From positions 1 through 64,000 of the forward strand of contig NZ_AEIZ01000015.1 in assembly GCF_000165675.1 (NCBI RefSeq): 64,000 nt of DNA. The letters are read 5' to 3'. The stretch's first letter is position 1. The number at the start of each line of letters is the position of its first letter. Position numbers and translations under genes: made by a program. Below, in pieces: positions 28,665-37,583 of this stretch. The notes under the pieces were generated by a model. That model saw only the letters and a list, made by a program, of their open reading frames with translations, had not been told where the DNA came from and made no database searches. The stretch is from Leuconostoc fallax KCTC 3537. Its GTDB lineage: Bacteria; Bacillota; Bacilli; Lactobacillales; Lactobacillaceae.

Positions 28665-29033
28665 TTAAAATGAAGCTTCTTGTCTAAAAGCATGCCAACA
28701 TGTACCTAAAGAAATCGTCAGACCGATAGCACTCATCAAGGTGAGATATGTGCTACTGACCTCGTGGAATGATGACACACCGACATAAAATCCGACAAAG
28801 AATACAATAGTAATAAAACATAATTGTATCAACCATAACTGCCGATATGATTTGAACAACAAAACCAACAATATCCCTACTACGCTAATACCTGTCATAA
28901 TCAGATAAATTGTCATCGGTTCATGCCAACTCACAAAATCCATTATCATTTTACGTCTAGTAATGAATGCCGTTAAAAAGTTCATCATCACCAAACAGAT
29001 AATGTGCCATTTCGAAATAATTGTTTTGTGCAT
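28665..29033 (-). CDS. Small integral membrane protein of unknown function
   Basis: I do not recognise the family. The start is the ATG at 29033 because of the excellent GGGAGG ribosome site; a longer frame exists upstream without one. The product is about 122 residues with four hydrophobic segments (IICLVMMNFLTAF, MTIYLIMTGISVVGILLVLL, LWLIQLCFITIVFFVG, STYLTLMSAIGLTISLGTCW). It is monocistronic, with its own terminator. Confidence 0.6.
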   Translation of the reverse strand: MHKTIISKWHIICLVMMNFLTAFITRRKMIMDFVSWHEPMTIYLIMTGISVVGILLVLLFKSYRQLWLIQLCFITIVFFVGFYVGVSSFHEVSSTYLTLMSAIGLTISLGTCWHAFRQEASF

Positions 29034-29193
29034 TTGTACCTCCCGTCCTTTGCACCACATGTATTTTATCACGAAGTTTAGATACGCTTAAAAAACATTT
29101 TAGATTTTTTGGAAAATAAACTTATTTTATATAAAACAAGCAAAAAAGCCTCTGCTACTAAACAGAGACTTTATATTACTTAACATATATGAC

Positions 29194-29592
29194 TTACATT
29201 GCCATCCAGACTGCTGACAAAACATTGCCATCCGGATCCTTCACATCTAATTCGTACATTTGATCTTCTGGCATACCAATATCTATATGATAAGATTCAC
29301 CACCATTTGCTTCAGCAGTTTGCGCAAATTTTTTAACATCCTCAACACTTGGCAAGCTAAATGCTGTCATTGAACCGCTTGTTTCATGCGTATCTGCTGT
29401 TGTCTGATCTTTCAAAAACTTCTGATAAAAATCACGGGTCAATAACATGACCCAAATATTTTCATCCCAAACCATACCTGCGCCACTATCATCAGAAAAT
29501 TCTTTATTTTGTTTAAAACCTAGCGCTTCATAAAATTGAATCGATCGCTTTAAATCTGTAACAGGCAAGTTCACAAATATCATTTTTGTCAT
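29194..29592 (-). CDS. VOC-family (glyoxalase-like) protein
   Basis: This 132-residue protein has the paired beta-alpha-beta-beta-beta units of the vicinal oxygen chelate fold. It opens with FVNLPVTDLKRSIQFYEALG and ends with MYELDVKDPDGNVLSAVWM. Many such proteins are annotated as glyoxalase/bleomycin resistance, but the substrate is unknown. It is monocistronic with a strong AGGAGG-like ribosome site. Confidence 0.85.
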   Translation of the reverse strand: MTKMIFVNLPVTDLKRSIQFYEALGFKQNKEFSDDSGAGMVWDENIWVMLLTRDFYQKFLKDQTTADTHETSGSMTAFSLPSVEDVKKFAQTAEANGGESYHIDIGMPEDQMYELDVKDPDGNVLSAVWMAM

Positions 29593-29712
29593 GTCTATAT
29601 ACCTCCATGTTAATCAATGCTTTTGCTTGTTTCGTTTCACTAAGGCTATTATCTCATGATTGATGAACGAATATAAAAAATATGATTATACAATGCGATA
29701 TAGATACAATTG

Positions 29713-29744
29713 AAAAATCCAGCTCTACTTGAACTGGATTTTTA
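29713..29744 (-). terminator. Terminator of guaA
   Basis: AAAAATCCAGTTCA and GAGCTGGATTTTT form the stem with A/T tracts, 20 bases past the guaA stop. Confidence 0.8.
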
Positions 29745-29763
29745 TAGGTTTTAGAATGATCTG

Positions 29764-31314
29764 TTATTCCCATTCCACTGTCGCAGGCGGCTTAGCGGTA
29801 ATGTCATAGACAACGCGATTAATATGACCCACTTCATTGACGATACGTGCAGAAATCTTCTGCAAAAGCTCCCATGGTAAGCGAGCAAAGTCAGCTGTCA
29901 TACCATCAACTGATGTAATAGCACGAATTGCAATGGTGTAATCATACGTACGGTAATCACCCATAACACCAACAGAACGAACGCCTGTCAAAACTGTAAA
30001 GTATTGCCAAACATCCCCTTCTAGACCAGCATTCGCAATTTCTTCACGTAAAATAGCATCTGATTCGCGGACAATTTCTAACTTGTCTTCTGTAATATCA
30101 CCAAGAATACGAATACCCAATCCGGGTCCAGGGAACGGTTGACGCCATACTAATTCATGTGGCATACCCAACGCTTCGCCCAATTCACGCACTTCATCTT
30201 TGAATAACTTATTCAATGGTTCAATTAGCTTGAAATGCATATCTTCAGGCAAACCACCAACATTATGATGTGACTTAATTGTCTGTGCTGTGTCCGTACC
30301 TGATTCAATCACATCAGTATACAGCGTTCCTTGCGCAAGATAATCAATGCCATCAAGCTTTTGCGCTTCATCATTGAAAACTTGAATAAATTCATTACCA
30401 ATAATTTTGCGCTTTTTCTCTGGATCAGTAACACCTGATAGTTTTGTTAAGAAACGTTCTTGTGCATCAACTTTAATAATGTTTAGGCCAAACTTTCCAC
30501 CCAAACTTTCCATCACAGCATCAGCTTCATTTTTACGAAGCAAACCATGGTCGACAAATATAGAAGTCAATTGATCACCAATCGCACGTTGTAACAAGAC
30601 ACCGACAACGGAAGAATCAACACCGCCAGATAAGCCAAGCAATACTTTCTTATCGCCAACTTCTTCACGAATGATTTGGATTTGTTCCTCAATGAAACTT
30701 TCCATCTTCCAGTTGGCCTGTGCGCCAGCAATATTGAAAACAAAGTTACGAAGGATATCTTTACCATGTTTACTTAATGTTGTCTCAGCATGGAACTGAA
30801 CACCATATAACTTCTTATCATCGTTAGCGATTGAAGCAATTGGTGTTGTCTTTGACCCAGCAGCAACAACGAAGCCTTCTGGAACTTGAGTGACTGAATC
30901 ACCATGGCTCATAAGTACTGTTTGCTCAGCTGGTGTATCAGCAAATAGCTGACCAGCATCTTTTGATAATACAAGTGTCGTTTGACCAAATTCACCCTGG
31001 CCATCAACAGATTTTACTTCACCACCTGGTAATGTATTGGCCATAAGTTGCATACCATAACAAACACCAAGTACGGGAATACCCAAATTAACTACTTCAG
31101 GGTCGATACCAAAAGCGCCTTCTTCATAAACTGATTTAGGACCACCAGATAAAATAATAGCCTTAGGTTGATAAGCTTTAATTTCATCAATTGTCATGTT
31201 CCGGCTTTTTAATTCTGAAAAGACACCAAATTCACGAATACGACGTGTGATGAGTTGATTATATTGTGAACCATAGTCCAAAACAAGGACTTTATCATGC
31301 GCTTGTTCGCTCAT
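29764..31314 (-). CDS. guaA: GMP synthase (glutamine-hydrolysing)
   Basis: This 516-residue enzyme makes GMP from XMP. The N-terminal class I glutaminase is intact: [10 protein letters not shown] nucleophile and QFHAE histidine/glutamate pair. The ATP pyrophosphatase domain has the P-loop [14 protein letters not shown], and the C-terminal dimerisation domain ends [12 protein letters not shown]. It is just downstream of guaB, so the two steps from IMP to GMP lie in tandem. The intact triad here contrasts with the missing one in the carA-like gene. Confidence 0.96.
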   Translation of the reverse strand: MSEQAHDKVLVLDYGSQYNQLITRRIREFGVFSELKSRNMTIDEIKAYQPKAIILSGGPKSVYEEGAFGIDPEVVNLGIPVLGVCYGMQLMANTLPGGEVKSVDGQGEFGQTTLVLSKDAGQLFADTPAEQTVLMSHGDSVTQVPEGFVVAAGSKTTPIASIANDDKKLYGVQFHAETTLSKHGKDILRNFVFNIAGAQANWKMESFIEEQIQIIREEVGDKKVLLGLSGGVDSSVVGVLLQRAIGDQLTSIFVDHGLLRKNEADAVMESLGGKFGLNIIKVDAQERFLTKLSGVTDPEKKRKIIGNEFIQVFNDEAQKLDGIDYLAQGTLYTDVIESGTDTAQTIKSHHNVGGLPEDMHFKLIEPLNKLFKDEVRELGEALGMPHELVWRQPFPGPGLGIRILGDITEDKLEIVRESDAILREEIANAGLEGDVWQYFTVLTGVRSVGVMGDYRTYDYTIAIRAITSVDGMTADFARLPWELLQKISARIVNEVGHINRVVYDITAKPPATVEWE

Positions 31315-31363
31315 GTAATTCTCACTTTCATGTGTATGATATTAATAAGTTAGTGCTCGAAAA

Positions 31364-32524
31364 TTAATGATTATAGTTCGGTGCAGCTTTGATATTTTGT
31401 ACATCATGAGGATGACTTTCAAGTAATCCAGCACCCGTAATTTGAACAAATTGTCCATTATCAATTAATTCTTGAATATTAGCAGCGCCAGTATAACCCA
31501 TACCAGCTCGAATACCACCAAGAATTTGCAACAATACATCGTCTAATTGACCTTTGTAAGTTGTTCGTGCTTCGATACCTTCAGGAACCATCTTGTTAGC
31601 TTCATTAACTTCGCCTTGGAAATAACGATCTTTTGAACCATTTTCCATAGCAGCGATAGAACCCATGCCACGATATTCTTTATATTGTGCACCAGTCACT
31701 TCATCAGTTAATAATTCACCTGGTGTTTCAAGTGTTCCAGCTAGCATTGACCCAAGCATAACGGCATTACCACCGGCAGCAAGTGCTTTAACAAGGTCAC
31801 CCGAATACTTCATACCACCATCGGCAATAATCTTCTTATTATTTTTAGCGGCTGCAACAGCAGCATCTACAATTGCGGTTACTTGTGGGACACCTACACC
31901 TGCAACAACACGTGTTGTACAAATAGAACCAGGTCCAATACCCACTTTAACAACATCTGCACCAGCATCATACAATGCCTGTGCACCAGAAGTTGTTGCA
32001 ATGTTACCAGCAATAATATTCAATGTTGGGAACGCTTCACGAACTTCAGATACCTTACGCAATACACCTTCTGAATGACCGTGCGCTGAATCCAAAACAA
32101 TTGCATTTGCGCCAGCTTCAGCAAGTGCTTTAACACGATCCAAAGTGTCGGATGTTACACCAACGGCTCCAGCAACAATTAACTTACCATCAGCATCAGT
32201 TGCCGCAAGCGGAAATTTAGAACTGTCAAATGTTTCTGCTTTTACCTTAGCTACTTCTTCTGCTTGTTGGGCAATAAGTAGATTCTTGTGGATGACACCC
32301 ATGCCACCATTTAATGCTAATCTTGTTGCCAAACGAGATTCTGTAACAGTATCCATTGCAGCTGATAGAACTGGAATATTCAAATGAAGTGTTGGGGTTA
32401 AGTCAACTGATAAATCAACATTGTTAGGTAGTACGTGTGATGCTGCTGGTTGCAACAAAACATCATCAAATGTTAAACCCAATTGTGTGAACTTACCGTT
32501 AGGTGAAAAAGTATTTGAAGCCAT
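31364..32524 (-). CDS. guaB: IMP dehydrogenase lacking CBS domains
   Basis: This is the TIM-barrel IMP dehydrogenase that makes XMP. The catalytic loop is [15 protein letters not shown] and the flap and NAD regions are present, ending AAPNYNH. The barrel runs from [19 protein letters not shown] straight on into [14 protein letters not shown], so the two CBS repeats (about 120 residues) of typical GuaB are missing. The length is about 386 residues. The CBS-less form is known in lactobacilli. The start at ATG 32524 has better spacing from GGAGGAA than the ATG at 32533. A guanine riboswitch lies upstream. Confidence 0.95.
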   Translation of the reverse strand: MASNTFSPNGKFTQLGLTFDDVLLQPAASHVLPNNVDLSVDLTPTLHLNIPVLSAAMDTVTESRLATRLALNGGMGVIHKNLLIAQQAEEVAKVKAETFDSSKFPLAATDADGKLIVAGAVGVTSDTLDRVKALAEAGANAIVLDSAHGHSEGVLRKVSEVREAFPTLNIIAGNIATTSGAQALYDAGADVVKVGIGPGSICTTRVVAGVGVPQVTAIVDAAVAAAKNNKKIIADGGMKYSGDLVKALAAGGNAVMLGSMLAGTLETPGELLTDEVTGAQYKEYRGMGSIAAMENGSKDRYFQGEVNEANKMVPEGIEARTTYKGQLDDVLLQILGGIRAGMGYTGAANIQELIDNGQFVQITGAGLLESHPHDVQNIKAAPNYNH

Positions 32525-32610
32525 TGTGATCATTTCCTCCGGAATAGTTGATATATATGAAACTCAGCCTTTTAGTTAGCAATTAACTGATCCGCCAGTT
32601 TTATGACAAC

Positions 32611-32646
32611 AAAAAAGCATTTGGGATGCACAGATCCACAAATGCA
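32611..32646 (-). terminator. Attenuator terminator of the guaB guanine riboswitch
   Basis: GCATTTGTGGATC and GCATCCCAAATGC form a stem followed by TTTTTTG, between the purine aptamer and guaB. Confidence 0.8.
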
Positions 32647-32661
32647 AATTAAAAAATTGGC

Positions 32662-32732
32662 ACTTGCGGATAGTCACGACATAGGTGTGCGGTAGAGACT
32701 GCTGGCCATTATCCAGCGATATATCTGCAAAT
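32662..32732 (-). promoter_or_regulatory. Guanine riboswitch of guaB
   Basis: On the minus strand TTGCAGATA and TATCCGCAA form P1. The P2 arm CGCTGG...CCAGC and the P3 arm follow, with the conserved GTCTCTACC and GACTAT loop sequences. The C in GACTAT, where adenine sensors have U, predicts guanine/hypoxanthine binding. The 303-base gap before guaB is explained by this leader. Confidence 0.88.
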
Positions 32733-32752
32733 CATTTTTAGTTGTTGACAAT

Positions 32753-32781
32753 ACTTTACACGGTTTTATTAGAAAAATCAA
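32753..32781 (-). promoter_or_regulatory. Promoter of guaB-guaA
   Basis: On the minus strand TTGATT (32776-32781) and TAAAGT (32753-32758) have a 17-base spacer, about 20 bases before the aptamer. Confidence 0.6.
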
Positions 32782-32836
32782 CCATTAAAATAGCTCATAT
32801 ACATTAGAAATTATCTCATAAAATTAGAGTATATTT

Positions 32837-34144
32837 TTAAACATAATGTCGGTCTAAGTGCACTAAATCATCATAACTTTCACGCGCAATAACCAACTTC
32901 GCCTGACCATCTTCAACAAACACTACAGCGGGCTTTGGATTACGGTTGTAATTAGAAGCCATCGCATAACCATAAGCACCTGTAGCTAGAATAGCTATAA
33001 CATCTCCTGGTTTTGTTTGAGGTAATGCTTGTTGCCAAACTAGGATATCACCTGATTCGCAATATTTTCCAGCAATACGCACAACTTCCTCACTCTTAGC
33101 ATTAACATTTGAAGCTAAAAGCGCTTCATATTCAGCTTGATACAAAGCTGGGCGAATATTATCTCCCATGCCACCATCTACAGCTAAGTAAGCGTTAATG
33201 CCAGGAATGTCTTTACGAGAACCAATTGTATATAATGAATAACCTGCCGGCCCAACAACAGAGCGACCTGGTTCAATCCATATTTCTGGCATCTTCATAT
33301 TTAATGCTTCTGTTTTAGCCTTAACCGCATCAATGATTGCCGCTACAAATGACTCTGCTGGAATTGGCGTATCATCCTTAGTATAGCGAATACCAAAACC
33401 ACCACCAACGTTAATCACTTCAACTTCATAGCCAAAAGATTCACGCCAGTCTGCAACAATATCCACTAATTTTTCAGCAGCAGCCACAAAACCATGGACA
33501 TCAAAAATTTGTGAACCAATATGTGCATGAACCCCACGCATATTAATTTTAGAATTTTTCATCACACGTTCAAACGCTACACGTGCTTGACCAGATTTTA
33601 AATCAAAACCAAATTTAGAATCTTCTTGCCCCGTTGAAATAAATTCATGTGTATGTGCTGAAATGCCAGGTGTGATACGTAGCAAAACATTAACGCTTGT
33701 TGACCTCGTGCTCAAGATCTGTTCAATGAGATCAATTTCGTGAAAATTGTCCACAATAATCGCACCAATACCAGCATCAATCGCCATGACTAGCTCATCA
33801 TAAGACTTATTATTACCGTTAAAACTAATATCTTCTACTGGAAAATTTGCCTGTAAAGCTGTATATAGTTCACCACCAGAAACAACATCAGTATGGCCAC
33901 CTTCTTGGGCAACAACTTCGTACATACCAATAGCCGAAAATGCTTTGGAGGCATAACTCACCGCATATGGTACCTGTTTTTCCTCAAAAACACGTTTAAA
34001 AGCTTTAATTTGGGAGCGGATTTTAGAGACATCATACGCCACCAATGGTGTACCAAATTGCTGAGCTAATTGTGTGGCATCAGCGCCACCAATCAACAAA
34101 TGGTTCTCTTGATTTATATCTTGTTCTGTAATTTGTTCTGACAT
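32837..34144 (-). CDS. lysA: Diaminopimelate decarboxylase
   Basis: This 435-residue PLP enzyme removes CO2 from meso-diaminopimelate to give lysine. The PLP lysine is in SYASKAFSAIG, and VINVGGGFGIRY and CESGDIL are the alanine-racemase-fold and active-site segments. No lysine riboswitch is visible. It is preceded by a hairpin terminator, so it may use a nearby promoter I cannot place. Confidence 0.94.
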   Translation of the reverse strand: MSEQITEQDINQENHLLIGGADATQLAQQFGTPLVAYDVSKIRSQIKAFKRVFEEKQVPYAVSYASKAFSAIGMYEVVAQEGGHTDVVSGGELYTALQANFPVEDISFNGNNKSYDELVMAIDAGIGAIIVDNFHEIDLIEQILSTRSTSVNVLLRITPGISAHTHEFISTGQEDSKFGFDLKSGQARVAFERVMKNSKINMRGVHAHIGSQIFDVHGFVAAAEKLVDIVADWRESFGYEVEVINVGGGFGIRYTKDDTPIPAESFVAAIIDAVKAKTEALNMKMPEIWIEPGRSVVGPAGYSLYTIGSRKDIPGINAYLAVDGGMGDNIRPALYQAEYEALLASNVNAKSEEVVRIAGKYCESGDILVWQQALPQTKPGDVIAILATGAYGYAMASNYNRNPKPAVVFVEDGQAKLVIARESYDDLVHLDRHYV

Positions 34145-34162
34145 CTGCTAATCTCCTTTAAC

Positions 34163-34191
34163 AAAAAACTGGAAATGATTTTCCAGTTTTG
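34163..34191 (-). terminator. Terminator after the tautomerase gene
   Basis: AAAACTGGAAAA and TTTCCAGTTTTTT form a nearly perfect short hairpin on the minus strand. Confidence 0.75.
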
Positions 34192-34208
34192 TTTTATCGC
34201 TTACTTCA

Positions 34209-34397
34209 TTATTTCTGATCGCTTTTTAATACACCACCAACAGCATAATGATCTTTAGGCATCTCTCGCAAGATAACATGGACGGCCTCGCGGCTAGCAC
34301 CAGCATCCGCAACAATGACATCTGTGATATCTTTAACCATTTTAGCAAGCTGTTCGTGTGTGCGACCTTCTAGTAATTCGACTTGTACAATTGGCAT
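34209..34397 (-). CDS. 4-oxalocrotonate tautomerase family protein
   Basis: This 62-residue tautomerase has the N-terminal catalytic proline (MPIVQVELLEGRT) that follows Met removal. It has the usual beta-alpha-beta size with a conserved Arg near residue 13. The physiological substrate is unknown. It is a short monocistronic gene ended by the hairpin at 34163-34191. Confidence 0.9.
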   Translation of the reverse strand: MPIVQVELLEGRTHEQLAKMVKDITDVIVADAGASREAVHVILREMPKDHYAVGGVLKSDQK

Positions 34398-34430
34398 ATT
34401 CGTGTCCTCTTTTTTATATTATTATACCGA

Positions 34431-35399
34431 CTAATGTTGCTGTTTATCAACTTCTTCAAGTTGTGATTTTAGCTGTTCTTCTGCTTCAATCTGAGTCTCA
34501 ACCGTATCTACTTTTGGTACTGCAGCAGCCCGTTTCATTTGTAGCTGACGATCCGCATCTAAGAATTCACCCGAAACATTCACAGTATTGACCAAATTAA
34601 CAAAAGCTTTAGGATCTGTTTGATGCACAATTTCTTGCATTTCAAATAGCTCATAACGTGATATTACCATCATCAAAGTTTCTGATTCGCGTTTGGTATA
34701 TGCACCTTTAGACGGTAAAATCGTAATCCCGCGAATCAAGTCCTTATGCAACGCTTCAGCGACAGCTTCGCCTTTGGTTGTAACAATCAAAGCAGTAAGC
34801 TTCTGGTAACCAGTGTACAATGCATCAATCGCCCGACCAGTTGCATAAATACCAATTAAAGTAAAAAGCGCATTTTGCCAACCAATAAACGACCCGGCAA
34901 TCAAAACAATGGCAAAGTTAATGACATTCATTAATGCACCGATTGATTTACCAGTACGCTTCTGTACTACCATTGCTACAATGTCCATACCGCCAGTTGA
35001 AAATCCATAGCGCATTGCTAAACCAATCGAAACACCAATCAGTAAATCACCAAACAGGGCTGATAATAAAGGGTCAGTTGTTAAGGGATCAATCGGCACA
35101 AAAATCAATAACAAGGAAACAAAGATAGCATTGGCAAAACTTAAGGCAGTAAATTTACCACCAATAAGTTTCCACCCAATAATACCTACTGGGATATTGA
35201 AAAGTAAAATAAAAATACCTGTCGGCAGGCTCACATGAAAAGCTTGTTGACCAAATAACGATAGCAATTGTGCAACACCATTAAAACCACCAGAAAATAC
35301 ATTATTCGGTACTAAGAAGGCATTCATGGCTAATACCTGTATCAGCGAACTACCTAAGAAGACCAATGCTGTCAGCAATAATTTACGATTCTTTAGCAT
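34431..35399 (-). CDS. YitT family membrane protein
   Basis: This 322-residue protein has about five to six N-terminal membrane helices (VFSGGFNGVAQLLSLFG, GFSTGGMDIVAMVVQ) and a cytoplasmic C-terminal DUF2179-type domain (GITILPSKGAYTKRE). An extra acidic C-terminal tail of about 35 residues follows. The YitT family has no settled function. It is monocistronic, directly upstream of the tautomerase. Confidence 0.88.
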   Translation of the reverse strand: MLKNRKLLLTALVFLGSSLIQVLAMNAFLVPNNVFSGGFNGVAQLLSLFGQQAFHVSLPTGIFILLFNIPVGIIGWKLIGGKFTALSFANAIFVSLLLIFVPIDPLTTDPLLSALFGDLLIGVSIGLAMRYGFSTGGMDIVAMVVQKRTGKSIGALMNVINFAIVLIAGSFIGWQNALFTLIGIYATGRAIDALYTGYQKLTALIVTTKGEAVAEALHKDLIRGITILPSKGAYTKRESETLMMVISRYELFEMQEIVHQTDPKAFVNLVNTVNVSGEFLDADRQLQMKRAAAVPKVDTVETQIEAEEQLKSQLEEVDKQQH

Positions 35400-35516
35400 A
35401 CTGTTTCTCTCTTAACTAACATTCCTTATGACTTATATGATAACAAATTGTGCTTCATTTGTATTGTATTAAAATTATATTAATGATTTTAATTTAGAAT
35501 GATCAAATATTGAAAC

Positions 35517-35552
35517 AAAAAAGACAATTCAGTTTTTTGAATTGTCTTTTTA
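35517..35552 (-). terminator. Terminator after the flippase gene
   Basis: AAAAAGACAATTCAA and TGAATTGTCTTTTTT form a strong stem on the minus strand; it includes the stop region of the flippase gene. Confidence 0.8.
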
Positions 35553-37520
35553 TTTTTTCGCTTTGAAGAAATTAGGAACGTAGCGCATCTTACTGCCTAA
35601 TACCTCATCTCCAAGTCCTTGCTTGAAGTAGAAGAATAAGAGCACGACACCACCTAGTGCTGCACTGATTAAGGCATTTAGTGTATTAAATAACCGCGTA
35701 TTGCTTAGTAGTAAATGGCCTAATATGAATGCTGACCCACCTGCTACGATCATCATGACGATATTTGCAAGGAACATATACCATATATCTTGGCTAATAC
35801 TATATAATGACACGCCATAAGCACGCTTTAGAAAATCTAACATATATAGTATCGCAATAACCATACCAACCACACTTGCCATTAGTGCGCCCATTCCTTC
35901 AAAATAACGAACCAAAGGAATCTGCAACATTATTTTGACAACAAGACCAACGGCAAATGATTTAATGACAATATTAACTTCTGACAAGGCTTGTAGAACA
36001 AACGACAAAAGCATAAACAAACTAAAGGCAATCGCCATAATGCTAGAGTACTGTAATAAATAAATACCTTCTTGATTAGTACTATCAATCGGATAAAACA
36101 TTTTGTATAGTGGTGCAGCAATTGCAAACATCCCTAAAGCACTGGGCAACATAACTAAAACAAATAGCTTAAGCACCTGTTTTAATTGACCTTGGATATC
36201 ATTTAAAGACAATACTGCACGATTACCGGATAACATAGGTAACGCTGTTGAGGCGATACTTGTTGCAAACGGGACAATAATCATAATGATTTTATTAGGA
36301 TTAGCACTAAATAAAGCAAATTTTGTTGATAATTCAGCTTGTGAATCGGTAAAGAAATGACTCATAATACGAACATAACTAAATTGATCAACTAATTGAA
36401 ATAATGTGATTGCAGAACCAATAATAATAAACGGCCATGATTCAGCTAATATATTAAAAATAATTTGGCGCGTTGATTCTGTTTCAATAACAGCATCATC
36501 ATTTTGAGGCGTTGGTAACATCACATGGCGATATTTTAACCATCCCCAAGCAAAAACAGTAAAGCTAAATACTGCACCAATAAACGCAGCAAATGTAGAT
36601 TGTACAACAACACCACGCCAATTTTGTGGATCTATGTTCAATATGATGACTGCCATTGCAATCATATAGATAACACGTGCAATTTGTTCAATCACCTGTG
36701 ATAATGCTGAAACGTGCATGAGTTGGTAGCCTTGGAACATGCCACGAATCATTGACATTACCGGGAATAAGGCTACTGTTGGTGCCAATGAATGTAATAC
36801 AGGAACTAAACTATCATTTTTAATGGACCACTGCGACAATTGTGGTGCTGCAACATAAATGATACTGCCAAATACCAATCCCAATACAATGCCCAAGAGA
36901 ATGGATTGCCTCATTAACTGACGTGACTGGTACACTGCCTGACGCGCATTATACTCAGCAACTAACTTAGATATTGCTGCTGGAATACCCATAGTCGCAA
37001 TTGCTAAGAAAATAGCATAGATATTATATCCTTGTGAAAATAAAGCATTAGCTTGATTGGCATAGACACCTAGAAGAGCCATCCATGGCACGATATAAAC
37101 TGCGCCTAACACCCGAGAAAGGATATTTCCTAATGATAACCACGCAGAACCTTTAACCAACGTTGCTTGGCTTGTTTCGGTTGTTGATGGTTCAATTGGC
37201 GCTTCAATCATCCGCTGTTGCGTTGTATGAGTAGTGGCTCGTTCATCATCTTGATGATTATCATCTGAAGATGACTGGTGCTTTGTTTCTATACTTCTTT
37301 CGGGTAATAAACGACGCTTTGTACGTCGTGAACGATTCGCATTTTTACGCATACGCGATGGCTCTTGATGTTGATCATCTTGCCGCTTTTGAAGCTGAAT
37401 CTTTGCTCGCGCCAGTATTTCTTCTGCTGTGAGCGATTGTCCATTAATCTCAGTCTCATCAACACGGCCGCCATTGTGTGAACGTTTATGTTGATCATCA
37501 AGCTGATCTTGCTTCGTCAT
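35550..37520 (-). CDS. Polysaccharide/lipid II-type flippase with a long polar N-terminus
   Basis: This 656-residue MOP-superfamily transporter is of the SpoVB/RfbX/MurJ-like kind with about 14 membrane helices, opening with KGSAWLSLGNILSRVLGAVY near residue 123. Proteins of this group flip lipid-linked saccharides across the membrane. The first 120 residues are polar, rich in Gln, Arg, His and Asp, and probably cytoplasmic and disordered; most relatives lack such a tail or have a short one. Neighbouring leuS is unrelated. Confidence 0.85.
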   Translation of the reverse strand: MTKQDQLDDQHKRSHNGGRVDETEINGQSLTAEEILARAKIQLQKRQDDQHQEPSRMRKNANRSRRTKRRLLPERSIETKHQSSSDDNHQDDERATTHTTQQRMIEAPIEPSTTETSQATLVKGSAWLSLGNILSRVLGAVYIVPWMALLGVYANQANALFSQGYNIYAIFLAIATMGIPAAISKLVAEYNARQAVYQSRQLMRQSILLGIVLGLVFGSIIYVAAPQLSQWSIKNDSLVPVLHSLAPTVALFPVMSMIRGMFQGYQLMHVSALSQVIEQIARVIYMIAMAVIILNIDPQNWRGVVVQSTFAAFIGAVFSFTVFAWGWLKYRHVMLPTPQNDDAVIETESTRQIIFNILAESWPFIIIGSAITLFQLVDQFSYVRIMSHFFTDSQAELSTKFALFSANPNKIIMIIVPFATSIASTALPMLSGNRAVLSLNDIQGQLKQVLKLFVLVMLPSALGMFAIAAPLYKMFYPIDSTNQEGIYLLQYSSIMAIAFSLFMLLSFVLQALSEVNIVIKSFAVGLVVKIMLQIPLVRYFEGMGALMASVVGMVIAILYMLDFLKRAYGVSLYSISQDIWYMFLANIVMMIVAGGSAFILGHLLLSNTRLFNTLNALISAALGGVVLLFFYFKQGLGDEVLGSKMRYVPNFFKAKK

Positions 37521-37583
37521 CTTAATACTCCTCTGTACCTCAATATGTACCCACCAAATGAATACTTGGTGGTTGGCTGTTCA

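Noticed and set aside
31665-32078. Plus-strand frame opposite guaB
   Set aside because: It is antisense to the catalytic barrel of a clearly conserved gene and rich in Thr, Pro and Ser as such shadows are.
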